The notes under the pieces: generated by a model
Database searches by the model: none
What the model was told of the DNA's origin: nothing
What the model saw: the letters and a program-made list of their open reading frames with translations, nothing else
Shown: positions 51,885-59,882 of the stretch, one piece after another
Position numbering within the stretch: position 1 is the stretch's first letter
Layout: every line of letters begins with the position of its first letter
Program-made: the position numbers and the translations under genes
Assembly: GCF_018399035.1 (NCBI RefSeq)
Contig: NZ_CP073760.1
Span: 4,526,501 to 4,590,500 of the forward strand
DNA: 64,000 nt
Reading direction: 5' to 3'
From: Thiocapsa sp.
Lineage (GTDB): Bacteria > Pseudomonadota > Gammaproteobacteria > Chromatiales > Chromatiaceae

Positions 51885-52649
51885 TTAAACGTCCAAGTCG
51901 GTTGCGGGCGGGATCTCGACCGCGTCGAGCGTGGGGTCGTGCTCGAAGTGCTGCATGATGCCGCGGCTTTCGAGCGCTTGGGACATCTGCTCGACGCGCT
52001 GATCCATGTGGTGGATGTGATCGAGCATGCGGTTGATGGCGTTGGCGATCGGGTCCGGCGCATCGCGTGTGGCGCCGTAGGCATCGAAGCCGATGCGCTT
52101 GGCGGTGTCGGCGCGCCGGCGGGCGGTCGCATCCTTCGCCGGCTCGATGATGCGGCCCGGGACGCCGACCACCGTTGCGCCTGCCGGAACCGATTTCACG
52201 ACCACGGCGTTGGAGCCGATCCGCACGCCGTCGCCGATCAGCAGCGGCCCCAGGACCTTGGCCCCGGCGCCGACGACCACGTCGCGCCCCAAGGTCGGGT
52301 GGCGCTTGCCCTTTTGCCAGGTGGTGCCGCCCAAGGTCACCCCGTGATAGAGGGTACAGTCGTCGCCGATCACCGCCGTTTCCCCGATCACCACACCCAT
52401 GCCGTGATCGATAAAGAAGCGCCGGCCGATGACGGCGCCCGGATGGATCTCGATCCCGGTAAAGAGCCGCGCCAGATTGGACAGGACGCGGGCGAGCCAC
52501 TTGAGATTGCGTTTCCACAGTCGGTGCGTCAGGCGATGGGCCAGCACGGCGTGCAGTCCGGGGTAGGTGGTGAAGACCTCGAACGCGGTGCGCGCTGCCG
52601 GATCGCGCTCGAAGACGCAGGCGATGTCTTCCTTCAGTCGTTCGAACAT
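51885..52649 (-). CDS. cysE: Serine O-acetyltransferase
   Basis: CysE makes O-acetylserine for cysteine synthesis. The 254-residue protein has FEVFTTYPGLHAVLAHRLTH, a left-handed beta-helix (IEIHPGAVIGRRFFIDHGMG, VVIGETAVIGDDCTLYHGVTLGGT) with the catalytic Asp-His pair in FIDHG, and SVPAGATVVGVPGRI. The C-terminal tail after about residue 195 is longer than in many homologues and may set cysteine feedback. It lies between iscR and trmJ; a composite repeat fills the gap to trmJ. Confidence 0.94.
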   Translation of the reverse strand: MFERLKEDIACVFERDPAARTAFEVFTTYPGLHAVLAHRLTHRLWKRNLKWLARVLSNLARLFTGIEIHPGAVIGRRFFIDHGMGVVIGETAVIGDDCTLYHGVTLGGTTWQKGKRHPTLGRDVVVGAGAKVLGPLLIGDGVRIGSNAVVVKSVPAGATVVGVPGRIIEPAKDATARRRADTAKRIGFDAYGATRDAPDPIANAINRMLDHIHHMDQRVEQMSQALESRGIMQHFEHDPTLDAVEIPPATDLDV

Positions 52650-52660
52650 AAGGCAAGCCT

Positions 52661-52854
52661 TTAAACCGCGCCCAGCGCGGTATGCGATGTTTATGGATGG
52701 GGTCGGTCCCGGCAGACTTGACGACCGTTGGAGTCGGCGCGGTTTAAACGATTAAAAAATATAGCATTTCAAACCGCGGCTCCGCTAAGGATCGTGGATG
52801 CACCAAACTGCCAACTCACTCGAAAATCTGCATCTCGCTCTGGACGCGGTTTAA
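52661..52854 (+). repeat. Composite repeat: type I + AT-rich linker + type II, second copy
   Basis: Type I 52661-52747 (TTAAACCGCGCCC ... GGCGCGGTTTAA), linker CGATTAAAAAATATAGCATT, and type II 52770-52854 ending CTGGACGCGGTTTAA. It fills nearly all of the 213 bp between the trmJ stop and the cysE start and is about 85% like the copy at 38459. Confidence 0.88.
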
Positions 52855-52863
52855 GACGTCTCG

Positions 52864-53658
52864 TCAGTCGGCCGAAGGTGTCGGCCGTGTGCCGCTCTTG
52901 CGCCCTTGTGCGGCGCTCAGGATGCCGCGCAGGATGTTGATCTCGACGCGATCCGGACGCGCGCGATTGAACAGATGGCGCAGACGCAGCAGCAGCTTCT
53001 TGGAGCTGTCCGGGTCGCCGAAGCCGATGTCGCGCAGGGTGTCGGCAAGGTGAGCGTGCAGACCCTCGAGCTCCTGTGCCGTGGCGAGATCGCGCGGGGT
53101 CTCGCTCGGCGGTGTACTCGAGGGTGCGCCCGTCGGCTCGGGGAGACCCTCGCGCCGACAGCGGCGGATCTCGTAGGCGAAGACCTGTGCCGCGGCCGCC
53201 AGATTGAGCGAGCTGAAGTCCGGGTTCGTCGGGATATGCACCAGAAACTGGCAGCGCGCCAGCTCCGCATTGGTCAGGCCGGAGCTCTCGCGTCCGAGCA
53301 GCAGCGCGACCTGGCCCTCGGCCGCCTCGGCGAGCAGTTTCCGAGCCGCCTCGGGTGGCTCCAGGTTCTCCCAGTCGAGCGAGCGCCGGCGTGCGCTCGT
53401 GCCGATCACGAGTCGACAGTCGGCGATGGCTGCGGGCAGGTCCGCATGGATCCCTGCGTGCTGCAGCAGGTCGTCCGCTCCGCAGGCGCGGGCCAAGGCC
53501 TCGGCATCCGGAAGCTGCTTGGGGGCGACCAGCTCGAGGCGCGAAAGGCCCATGGTCTTCATGGCCCTGGCGACGGCCCCGATGTTCCCGCTGAGGGTGG
53601 GCTCGACCAAGACGAAACGGATACGCGCGAGCGCGTTGTCGGGGTTCTCTGTCATCAT
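52864..53658 (-). CDS. trmJ: tRNA (cytidine/uridine-2'-O-)-methyltransferase TrmJ
   Basis: A 264-residue SPOUT methyltransferase that 2'-O-methylates position 32 of some tRNAs. Conserved blocks are RFVLVEPTLSGNIGAVARAMKTMGL, LLLGRESSGLTNAEL and NPDFSSLNLAAAAQVFAYEI, the trefoil-knot SAM site. The C-terminal 80 residues are a helical extension. The ATG at 53658 is followed by a second ATG. A TTGACA on the minus strand at 53694-53689 may be its -35. It is separated from cysE by the composite repeat. Confidence 0.93.
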   Translation of the reverse strand: MMTENPDNALARIRFVLVEPTLSGNIGAVARAMKTMGLSRLELVAPKQLPDAEALARACGADDLLQHAGIHADLPAAIADCRLVIGTSARRRSLDWENLEPPEAARKLLAEAAEGQVALLLGRESSGLTNAELARCQFLVHIPTNPDFSSLNLAAAAQVFAYEIRRCRREGLPEPTGAPSSTPPSETPRDLATAQELEGLHAHLADTLRDIGFGDPDSSKKLLLRLRHLFNRARPDRVEINILRGILSAAQGRKSGTRPTPSAD

Positions 53659-53697
53659 GGATGCAAGTTCTTCAGAACATCAGTAGATTGTCAATCT

Positions 53698-53725
53698 TTG
53701 ATCGGTGACGCGCATCGGTTATCTT
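53698..53725 (+). promoter_or_regulatory. suhB promoter, leaderless transcript predicted
   Basis: TTGATC at 53698-53703 and TATCTT at 53720-53725 with a 16-base spacer form a good plus-strand sigma-70 promoter. The expected start site, about seven bases later, falls at or next to the suhB ATG (53733), and no ribosome site is present, so a leaderless mRNA is predicted. Confidence 0.55.
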
Positions 53726-53732
53726 GCACACT

Positions 53733-54533
53733 ATGCAACACCCAAGCCTCAATATCGCCATTCGCGCCGCACGCAGTGCCGGCAAGCTTCTTCTGCGCTA
53801 CATGGATCGCGTCGACTCGCTGAAGGTCGAGTCCAAGAGCCGCAACGACTTCGTGAGCGACATCGATCGCGGTGCGGAGGCGATCATCATCCAGGAGCTG
53901 CGGGCACGCTTCCCGGATCATGCGATCCTCGCCGAGGAAAGCGGCGCGCAGGGGCGCGGTGATTTCCAGTGGATCATCGATCCGCTCGACGGCACGACCA
54001 ACTATCTGCATGGCTTCCCGCAGTTCTCGGTCTCGATCGCGCTCAAGCACAAGGGCCAGCTCGAGTGCGGCGTGGTCTATGATCCGCTGCGCGAGGAGCT
54101 GTACAGTGCCGCACGCGGTCAGGGCGCGCAACTGAACGACCGCAAGATTCGCGTCGCCAATCGTCCCTCGCTCGAAGGCGCCCTGATCGGGACCGGCTTC
54201 CCCTTCCGCGATCAGCGCCACATCGATGTCTATCTGCGGATGTTCAAGGACATGATCCTGGCCACCGCGGGCCTGCGCCGGCCGGGCTCGGCCGCGCTCG
54301 ATCTCGCCTATGTCGCGGCCGGGCGAACCGACGGATTCTGGGAGATCGGTCTCGCCGAATGGGATTGCGCGGCGGGCGCACTCCTCGTCACCGAGGCCGG
54401 CGGCACCGTCACGGATCTCGCCGGCGGGAAGACCTTTCTCGAGACCGGCAATCTGATTGCCGGGAACCTCAAGGTGCATCGCGCGATGCTGGATCTCCTG
54501 ACACCGCATCTCACCGAGCAGCTGAAGGCTTAA
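53733..54533 (+). CDS. suhB: Inositol-1-monophosphatase family protein SuhB
   Basis: A 266-residue Mg-dependent phosphatase of the IMPase family, which in E. coli also helps the rRNA antitermination machinery. Metal ligands are in LAEESGAQG (Glu), WIIDPLDGTTNYLHG (Asp, Asp) and AEWDCAAGALLVTEAGG (Asp). The start at 53733 is the ATG (MQHPSLNIA); a TTG three codons earlier is not used. Of normal length; divergent from trmJ. Confidence 0.93.
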   Translation: MQHPSLNIAIRAARSAGKLLLRYMDRVDSLKVESKSRNDFVSDIDRGAEAIIIQELRARFPDHAILAEESGAQGRGDFQWIIDPLDGTTNYLHGFPQFSVSIALKHKGQLECGVVYDPLREELYSAARGQGAQLNDRKIRVANRPSLEGALIGTGFPFRDQRHIDVYLRMFKDMILATAGLRRPGSAALDLAYVAAGRTDGFWEIGLAEWDCAAGALLVTEAGGTVTDLAGGKTFLETGNLIAGNLKVHRAMLDLLTPHLTEQLKA

Positions 54534-54680
54534 ACCTGGATCCGGCGGGCAAGGCCCCCTGGTCGATTGGTTTCGGGCCCAGATCCACCTCGGGCGCTGG
54601 CGAAGATGCGTTTCAACGCCGACGAATCTCGGCTGGGGGTCTAGACTTCTCTGTGGGTCAATCCAGTAGAGGAGGTCATC

Positions 54681-55151
54681 ATGTCTATCCCGTGCACGCT
54701 CGAGTCTTACCTCAAGGAACAATGCATCGACTTCACCTTGGTGCGTCATCCGCACACGGGTGCGAGTATGGATACGGCGCAGGCGGCGCATGTCCAAGGC
54801 GATCATCTGGCGAAGGGGGTCGTCGTCAACCAGAACGGGCGCTATCTCTTGGTGGTGGTGCCGTCGGACTATCATGTTGACCTCGGACGACTCCATGAGC
54901 ACCTCGGCGAGCCGGTGGGCTTGGCGACCGAGGCCGAGTTGGCGGGGTTGTTTCCGGATTGCGAGCCCGGAGCCGTGCCTCCGATCGGTGCGGCCTACGA
55001 GCTGAGGACGCTCGTCGATCGCCATCTCATGGGCCTGCTGGAGGTCTACTTCGAATCCGGCGACCATGAGCACCTGATCAAGATCTCGGGGGCTGGGTTT
55101 TCCGACCTGATGCGTGCAGCCGAAGTTGTCGACGTCGGTCGTCATCTTTGA
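54681..55151 (+). CDS. YbaK/aminoacyl-tRNA deacylase-type protein
   Basis: A 156-residue protein with the YbaK/ProX editing fold (CTLESYLKEQCIDFTLVRHPHT, AQAAHVQGDHLAKGVVV, LGEPVGLATEAELAGLFPDCEPG). Such proteins deacylate mis-charged tRNAs or bind small molecules. The conserved Lys in AKGVV is present, so hydrolytic activity is possible. GAGG precedes the ATG at 54681. It lies between suhB and the CarS-like gene in the same direction. Confidence 0.85.
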   Translation: MSIPCTLESYLKEQCIDFTLVRHPHTGASMDTAQAAHVQGDHLAKGVVVNQNGRYLLVVVPSDYHVDLGRLHEHLGEPVGLATEAELAGLFPDCEPGAVPPIGAAYELRTLVDRHLMGLLEVYFESGDHEHLIKISGAGFSDLMRAAEVVDVGRHL

Positions 55152-55223
55152 CGAATCTCGGGATGCCGCTCGGGTGCGAGCGGTCTTATTGCGGGGCGAC
55201 CGCTCAAAGATCATGCCGCGCCG

Positions 55224-55718
55224 ATGATTCCAACCCTACAGATGCTGGCGTTGGTCGTCTGGGCGAACGGCGTGCCGGTCTTGTTGCGTCTGCTCATCGG
55301 GCATCGCTGCGTGCACCCGCTCGATGGCGGACGCCTCTTTCGCGACGGACGCCCTTGGCTGGGCGCCTCCAAGACTTGGCGCGGTCTCGGCGCCGCTCTG
55401 CTGACGACGCCGCTGCTCGCCGTTCTCATCGGCCTACCCTGGCTCCTCGGCCTGATCGCCGCTCTGGGCGCCATGTCCGGGGATCTCCTCGCGAGCTTCA
55501 TCAAGCGGCGTCTGGGGCGGCAGCCGAGTGAATCCATCCTCTTGTTGGATCAGATCCCGGAGGCGCTCATCCCGGCGATCATGCTGATGCCTGTCTTGGA
55601 TCTCTCGGCATCCCGGGTCGCGATCGTCGTGATCGGCTTCACGTTGATCGATCTGCTGCTGACGCCGGTTGCGGCGCGGCTGCGTCGCATGCTCAAGAGG
55701 ATCCACGGATGGAGATGA
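55224..55718 (+). CDS. CDP-archaeol synthase-like (CarS/DUF46) membrane protein
   Basis: A 164-residue membrane protein with four hydrophobic helices. It has ANGVPVLLRLL, DGGRLFRDGRPWLGASKTWRG (the CarS-type GASKTWRG) and SGDLLASFIKRRLGRQPSE, with the cytidylyltransferase-like Asp/Lys residues. CarS homologues in bacteria are of unknown function; they may make CDP-linked lipid precursors. The ribosome site is weak. The ATG of a 61-residue frame overlaps its stop. Confidence 0.8.
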   Translation: MIPTLQMLALVVWANGVPVLLRLLIGHRCVHPLDGGRLFRDGRPWLGASKTWRGLGAALLTTPLLAVLIGLPWLLGLIAALGAMSGDLLASFIKRRLGRQPSESILLLDQIPEALIPAIMLMPVLDLSASRVAIVVIGFTLIDLLLTPVAARLRRMLKRIHGWR

Positions 55719-55894
55719 CACCCCTTTTGATCGTCGGGTTGGCGGTCTCGGTCGCCACCAACATCGGCATGGCGACGGTCTTCTTCACCCGCCGGAGCCG
55801 ACGCGGCCAAGCCAATCCAACACACTACGCATATCGCACCGGGCGCGGTTTAGAGGGGCGCGCGCCGCAGCTCGTGCAGGGTGACCTCGGGTAG
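55709..55894 (+). CDS. Possible small single-helix membrane protein
   Basis: A 61-residue frame starts MEMTPLLIVGLAVSVATN with GGATGGAG just before it and overlaps the CarS-like stop by 10 bp. It encodes one helix (TPLLIVGLAVSVATNIGMATVFF) and RRSRR; the last half is read through the type I repeat fragment at 55785-55853 and cannot be ancestral. The start could be real, with a repeat-derived C-terminus. Confidence 0.35.
   Translation: MEMTPLLIVGLAVSVATNIGMATVFFTRRSRRGQANPTHYAYRTGRGLEGRAPQLVQGDLG
55785..55853 (-). repeat. Type I repeat, partial copy
   Basis: The right half (CGGCCAAGCCAATCCAACA ... CGCATATCGCACCGGGCGCGGTTTA) matches the variant at 31379-31466. The TTA at 55850-55852 is the stop of the minus-strand metallophosphoesterase gene. 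Confidence 0.75.
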
Positions 55895-56824
55895 GCAATT
55901 GAGTCGGGCGTTGACCACCGAGGTGCCGGCGCCGACCGAGGTGTAGCCGATCAGCGCGCCGTAGCGCCAGGGTCCCGAGGCCATGGCGCGGGGACACCGG
56001 GCGTCCCAGACGACGGGAATGCCGCCGGGCAGACAGATCTGGCCGCCGTGCGTGTGACCGCTGAGCATGAGGTCGAACCCGGCGTGGGCAGCCAGCCGGT
56101 AGATCTCGGGGGTGTGGGAGAGGAGGATGGAAGCAGCTTCGTCCGGGATCCCGGCGGAGGCGCGGTCGATGTTGTGGACCTGATAGTAATGGGCATCGTC
56201 CACGCCGGCGAGGTGGATCAACTGACCATCGCGTTCGATGACGACCGCTTCGTTCAGCAGCAATCGGATCCCGAGCGCCTCCAGGCCCGGCACCAGACGT
56301 AGGGTGTCGTGGTTGCCGAGCACACCGTACACCGGCCCCTTGAGCTGGAGTCGGATCGTCGCCATGCCTGCTAGTACGCGGTCGATCGGCCCGAAGGTGC
56401 GGGCGCGATAGTCCCCGGTCAGCACGCAGAGGTCGTAATTCAAACCGCGCACGCACGCGCTGATGGCGTGGGTGTTGCGGTCCTCCATGTCCACGTGCAG
56501 ATCGGTCAGATGCAGGATGCGAAATCCCTCGAAGGCCGAGGGCAGGTTTGCGACGGCGACGCGGTGGTGTTTCACCTGGATACTGCGAGCGTTGCGCTGT
56601 GCGCGGGCATAGAGTCCGCTGATGCGCAAACAGGCGCGAATCACGCCGTGAACCGAGTACCAATTCTCAGGGTAGAAGAAGTGGGCGCCGGGGCGGCGCA
56701 GCACGAAGACCTCATGGTCGCCTTCCAGCCCCAAGCGTTGGCGCAGGTGGGTGCGGCCGATGCGAGCGGCCAGGCCGGTGAGGTCGATCCCGTCGAGATC
56801 GCTCGTCGTGTATTCGGAGTCCAT
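55850..56824 (-). CDS. Metallophosphoesterase (YkuE-like)
   Basis: A 324-residue protein starting at the ATG at 56824 (MDSEYTTSD). The calcineurin-type phosphoesterase ligands are all there: LHLTDLHVD, LTGDYRA, LGNHDTLR, LSHTPEIY and GHTHGGQ. The first 120 residues are an extra domain. It probably hydrolyses a phosphoester in the cytoplasm or at the membrane. Its stop is provided by the end of a type I repeat, so its last residues (LRRAPL) may be altered. It is divergent from the GH1-GT2 pair. Confidence 0.85.
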   Translation of the reverse strand: MDSEYTTSDLDGIDLTGLAARIGRTHLRQRLGLEGDHEVFVLRRPGAHFFYPENWYSVHGVIRACLRISGLYARAQRNARSIQVKHHRVAVANLPSAFEGFRILHLTDLHVDMEDRNTHAISACVRGLNYDLCVLTGDYRARTFGPIDRVLAGMATIRLQLKGPVYGVLGNHDTLRLVPGLEALGIRLLLNEAVVIERDGQLIHLAGVDDAHYYQVHNIDRASAGIPDEAASILLSHTPEIYRLAAHAGFDLMLSGHTHGGQICLPGGIPVVWDARCPRAMASGPWRYGALIGYTSVGAGTSVVNARLNCLPEVTLHELRRAPL

Positions 56825-57006
56825 GCGGTGCTCGATGGCTTGGCGGTCGTGGAAAGAGGGGGAGAGGTGTCCTGTCCGGCTCCGGGTACAACCCAGGTGC
56901 TCACCGTATATCATAAGGCAGGGCGCGAAAACGTGACCCGCATCCTACCCGAGCGCGGCGCCCTGCGACGTCTCGCAGCGGGTGTGGTGGGAGAGGTTTG
57001 GGGACG

Positions 57007-58434
57007 ATGCGAATCCAATTTCCAGAGAACCTGACCTGGGGTGCCGCTACAGCAGCGTTTCAGATCGAAGGCGCCCCGGATGTCGACGGCAAAGCGCCTT
57101 CGATCTGGGATCGTTTCACGGCGCGGCCCGGGCGCGTGCAGGACGGCAGCCACGCGGGCATCGCCTGCGATCATTATCGCCGCTACGCCGAGGATCTGGA
57201 TCTGATGGCGACGCTTGGCCTGGGGGCCTATCGCTTCTCGATCTCCTGGCCGCGGGTCATGAGCGGATCGAGTACGCAGGTGAACCGGCGCGGCCTGGAT
57301 TTCTACGATCGGCTGGTCGACGGGCTTCTCGATCGCGGAATTCGGCCGTTCGCGACCCTGTATCACTGGGATCTCCCCTGGTTCGAGGAGCGGCGCGGCG
57401 GCTGGGAGTCGCGTGCGACGGTCTGGCGTTTCGCCGATTACGCCGAGGTCGTCGCGCGCCGTCTCGGGGATCGCGTCAAGCACTGGGTCACCATCAACGA
57501 GCCGCTCACGGTCGTCGCCGCGGGTTATGTCTCCGGCGACCATGCCCCGGGGCGGCGCAACCCCTTGATGGCGTTTCGTGTCGCCCATCATCTGCTCCTG
57601 GCCCACGGTGCCGCGTTGCAGCGTCTGCGGGGTGTGGTGCCGGATGCGCTTGTCGGACCTGCACTGAATCTCTTCCCGGTGATCCCGCGGCGGCGCGGCG
57701 ATGTCCGGATCGCCGAGCGTCTCGATGCGCTGGCGAATCGGCTCTTCGCCGATCCCATCCTGGCCGGCAGGTATCCGAACCCGGTTCGGCGTCTCCTCTC
57801 GGCCTTCAACTGGACCTTGCGCCCGGGCGACCTGGACCTGATCGGCCAGCCGGTCGACTTCGTCGGCGTCAACCATTACTCGCGCATCATCATCGAGCGC
57901 AGCCGTCTGCCCTGGCTCGGTTTTCGGCTCGCGCGCAGCCCGGATCCAAACGCGCTGCATACCGACATGGACTGGGAGATCTTCCCGCGCAGCTTTCTCG
58001 ACACGCTCACCTGGCTGCGCGAGCGCTACGACAACCCTCCGGTCTATATCACCGAGAACGGCGCGGCCTTCGCAGACCGGGTCGAGGACGACGGCAGCGT
58101 GCAGGACGCGGCGCGGCGCGATTATCTGGAGGCCTATCTCTTCATGCTGCGCAAGGCGCTGGACGCGGGCAGCGATATTCGCGGCTATTTCGTCTGGAGT
58201 CTGCTGGACAATTTCGAATGGGCCTTGGGCCTATCCAAGCGCTTCGGGCTCGTGCATGTCGACTACGACACCCTGAAACGCACACCCAAGTCGAGTGCCT
58301 ACTGGTACGCATCGGTCTGCAGCACGGGCGGGTTCGATCTCCCCGAGCCCATGTACCGCTCCTTGCTCGCCACGGCCCTCGACGACTCGCTCGATCTCAT
58401 CGAAGAGCATGACCTCGCGAGGGCCACACCATGA
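57007..58434 (+). CDS. GH1 beta-glucosidase (second paralogue)
   Basis: A 475-residue GH1 enzyme with NLTWGAATAAFQIEGAP at the start, TINEPLTV (acid/base Glu) and YITENGAAF (nucleophile Glu), and LLDNFEWALGL near the end. It is related to the GH1 gene at 5582 but clearly diverged, with about 20 extra C-terminal residues. GGAGAGG is upstream; the ATG at 57007 is taken over a TTG three codons earlier. It is coupled to the GT2 gene by an ATGA overlap, so synthesis and turnover of a beta-glycoside may be linked. Confidence 0.9.
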   Translation: MRIQFPENLTWGAATAAFQIEGAPDVDGKAPSIWDRFTARPGRVQDGSHAGIACDHYRRYAEDLDLMATLGLGAYRFSISWPRVMSGSSTQVNRRGLDFYDRLVDGLLDRGIRPFATLYHWDLPWFEERRGGWESRATVWRFADYAEVVARRLGDRVKHWVTINEPLTVVAAGYVSGDHAPGRRNPLMAFRVAHHLLLAHGAALQRLRGVVPDALVGPALNLFPVIPRRRGDVRIAERLDALANRLFADPILAGRYPNPVRRLLSAFNWTLRPGDLDLIGQPVDFVGVNHYSRIIIERSRLPWLGFRLARSPDPNALHTDMDWEIFPRSFLDTLTWLRERYDNPPVYITENGAAFADRVEDDGSVQDAARRDYLEAYLFMLRKALDAGSDIRGYFVWSLLDNFEWALGLSKRFGLVHVDYDTLKRTPKSSAYWYASVCSTGGFDLPEPMYRSLLATALDDSLDLIEEHDLARATP

Positions 58435-59324
58435 AGGCAAGCGTCATTATTCCCGCGCTGAACGAGTCCGGTCTGCTGCCCAAGCTGCTCGATCGGCTCG
58501 ACCGACAGACCTTTCGCGACTTCGAGATCATCGTCGCCGACGCCGGCTCGACCGACGGCACGCGCGAGATCTGTCGCTCGCGCGGCGTCACCGTCGTCGA
58601 CGGGGGGATGCCGGCGGTGGGACGCAACCGCGGCGCGGCCGTCGCACAGGGCGCGCGTCTGTTCTTTTTCGACGCCGATGTCTTGCCGCCGGATGACTTT
58701 CTGGAGAAGGCCCTGGCGGAGATGGACGCTGAAGGCATGCGGCTTGCAACCTGTTGGTTCGAGCCGGACTCGGAGAATCCGCTCGACGAGCTGCTCTTCG
58801 AGCTCGCCAACACGTTCGTCAAGCTCAATCTCAAGTCGGATCCACATGCCGGCGGATTCGCGATCTTCGTCGATCGCGAGCTCTTCGACCGCGTCGGGGG
58901 ATTCGACGAGTCGCTGCGTCTCGCCGAGGATCACGACTTCGTCAAACGAGCGGCCAGCCATGCGCCCCTGCACATGCTCGAGTCCACCCGGATCCGCATG
59001 AGCGTGCGGCGCCTGGAGAAGGACGGGCGGTTCAGCTACAGCGCCAAGTGTGTCCAAGTCGAGCTCTACCGTCTCTTCAAGGGCGAGGTCACCGAAGAGA
59101 TTGTCGACTACGGCTTCGGATACGAGGAGGAGGACAAGACCGGTGGAACGGACGAGGCACTCAAACGTCTTCGCGAGCGGATGGAGGAGTGGCGCGCTGA
59201 GCACGCTGCAATGATCCGCCGGATCTCCAAGGAGGTGACCCCGGAGGTTCAGGACGCCATGGCCGAGATCAGACGGAATTTCGACACGCTGAAAGAGTCC
59301 GTCCGAGCCTATCTCTCGCGCTGA
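58431..59324 (+). CDS. GT2 glycosyltransferase
   Basis: A 297-residue family 2 glycosyltransferase. KASVIIPALNESGLLPKLLD and IIVADAGSTDGT form the nucleotide-binding half, FFFDADVLPP is the DxD metal motif, and GGFDESLRLAEDHDF the acceptor end. The last 60 residues are a coiled-coil-like helix (ALKRLRERMEEWRAEHAAMIRRISK). A hydrophobic segment is lacking, so it is cytoplasmic or peripheral. It starts in an ATGA overlap with the GH1 gene. The sugar and acceptor are unknown. Confidence 0.85.
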   Translation: MKASVIIPALNESGLLPKLLDRLDRQTFRDFEIIVADAGSTDGTREICRSRGVTVVDGGMPAVGRNRGAAVAQGARLFFFDADVLPPDDFLEKALAEMDAEGMRLATCWFEPDSENPLDELLFELANTFVKLNLKSDPHAGGFAIFVDRELFDRVGGFDESLRLAEDHDFVKRAASHAPLHMLESTRIRMSVRRLEKDGRFSYSAKCVQVELYRLFKGEVTEEIVDYGFGYEEEDKTGGTDEALKRLRERMEEWRAEHAAMIRRISKEVTPEVQDAMAEIRRNFDTLKESVRAYLSR

Positions 59325-59331
59325 GGCGCGA

Positions 59332-59517
59332 TCAGCACTTGTCGCGGGTCGGCTCCTCGGCAGCGGTCTGAGCGGCCGATTCGCCTTCGTGCTCCGCCTC
59401 CGGCTTCTCGGCACCGGGGGTCGGCTGCTTCAACGCCTTCAACTGGGAGTAGGCGAACCAGAAAAGGCCACCTGCGATCAACAAGACTTCGATTCCCTTA
59501 ACGGCTCCGGCTGACAT
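59332..59517 (-). CDS. Small single-helix membrane protein with acidic tail
   Basis: A 61-residue protein from the ATG at 59517 (AGGAG eight bases upstream). The helix is EVLLIAGGLFWFAYSQL, followed by a Lys/Pro stretch and an acidic Glu/Ala-rich end, EKPEAEHEGESAAQTAAEE. It lies tail to tail 8 bp from the GT2 gene and is divergent from the small gene at 59634. No family is recognised. Confidence 0.6.
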   Translation of the reverse strand: MSAGAVKGIEVLLIAGGLFWFAYSQLKALKQPTPGAEKPEAEHEGESAAQTAAEEPTRDKC

Positions 59518-59633
59518 GCATGCGTCTCCTGTGGGTTTAAGTCGGGTGTGCAAACACTGGGCAAGCGGCTCAGACGTCGTCCGCCACCGTTGTCGTCCTG
59601 AAACGCTTTCGAACAACCGAGAGGTTTACGACG

Positions 59634-59882
59634 ATGAGCAACGAAAAGGCACCCGAGACGAATCCCTGGACCATCGCCGTCGTTCTGGCCGTGGCCCTGG
59701 GTCCGCTGACCGCACTCGCACTCGGCAGCAAGTATGCGGACGAGGAGACCCGTGAGCGTGCGCGCGCCGGTTTGGTCACTGCGGCCCCTTGCGGCTCAGT
59801 CGATCGCTTCGGCCCCCGGCTCGATGAACTGTCTTCGGAGCACGGCCTCGATGCGATCGGCCGGTCCCGGTCTGCAGAATAA
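59634..59882 (+). CDS. Small single-helix membrane protein
   Basis: An 82-residue frame with GAGAGG before the ATG at 59634. It begins MSNEKAPETNPWTIAVVLAV with one helix and a charged end. Its last 87 bp run antisense over the end of the minus-strand regulator gene (59796-63770). The N-terminal part looks real, while the C-terminal part is constrained by the other strand, so the true stop could be a shadow. Function unknown. Confidence 0.5.
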   Translation: MSNEKAPETNPWTIAVVLAVALGPLTALALGSKYADEETRERARAGLVTAAPCGSVDRFGPRLDELSSEHGLDAIGRSRSAE

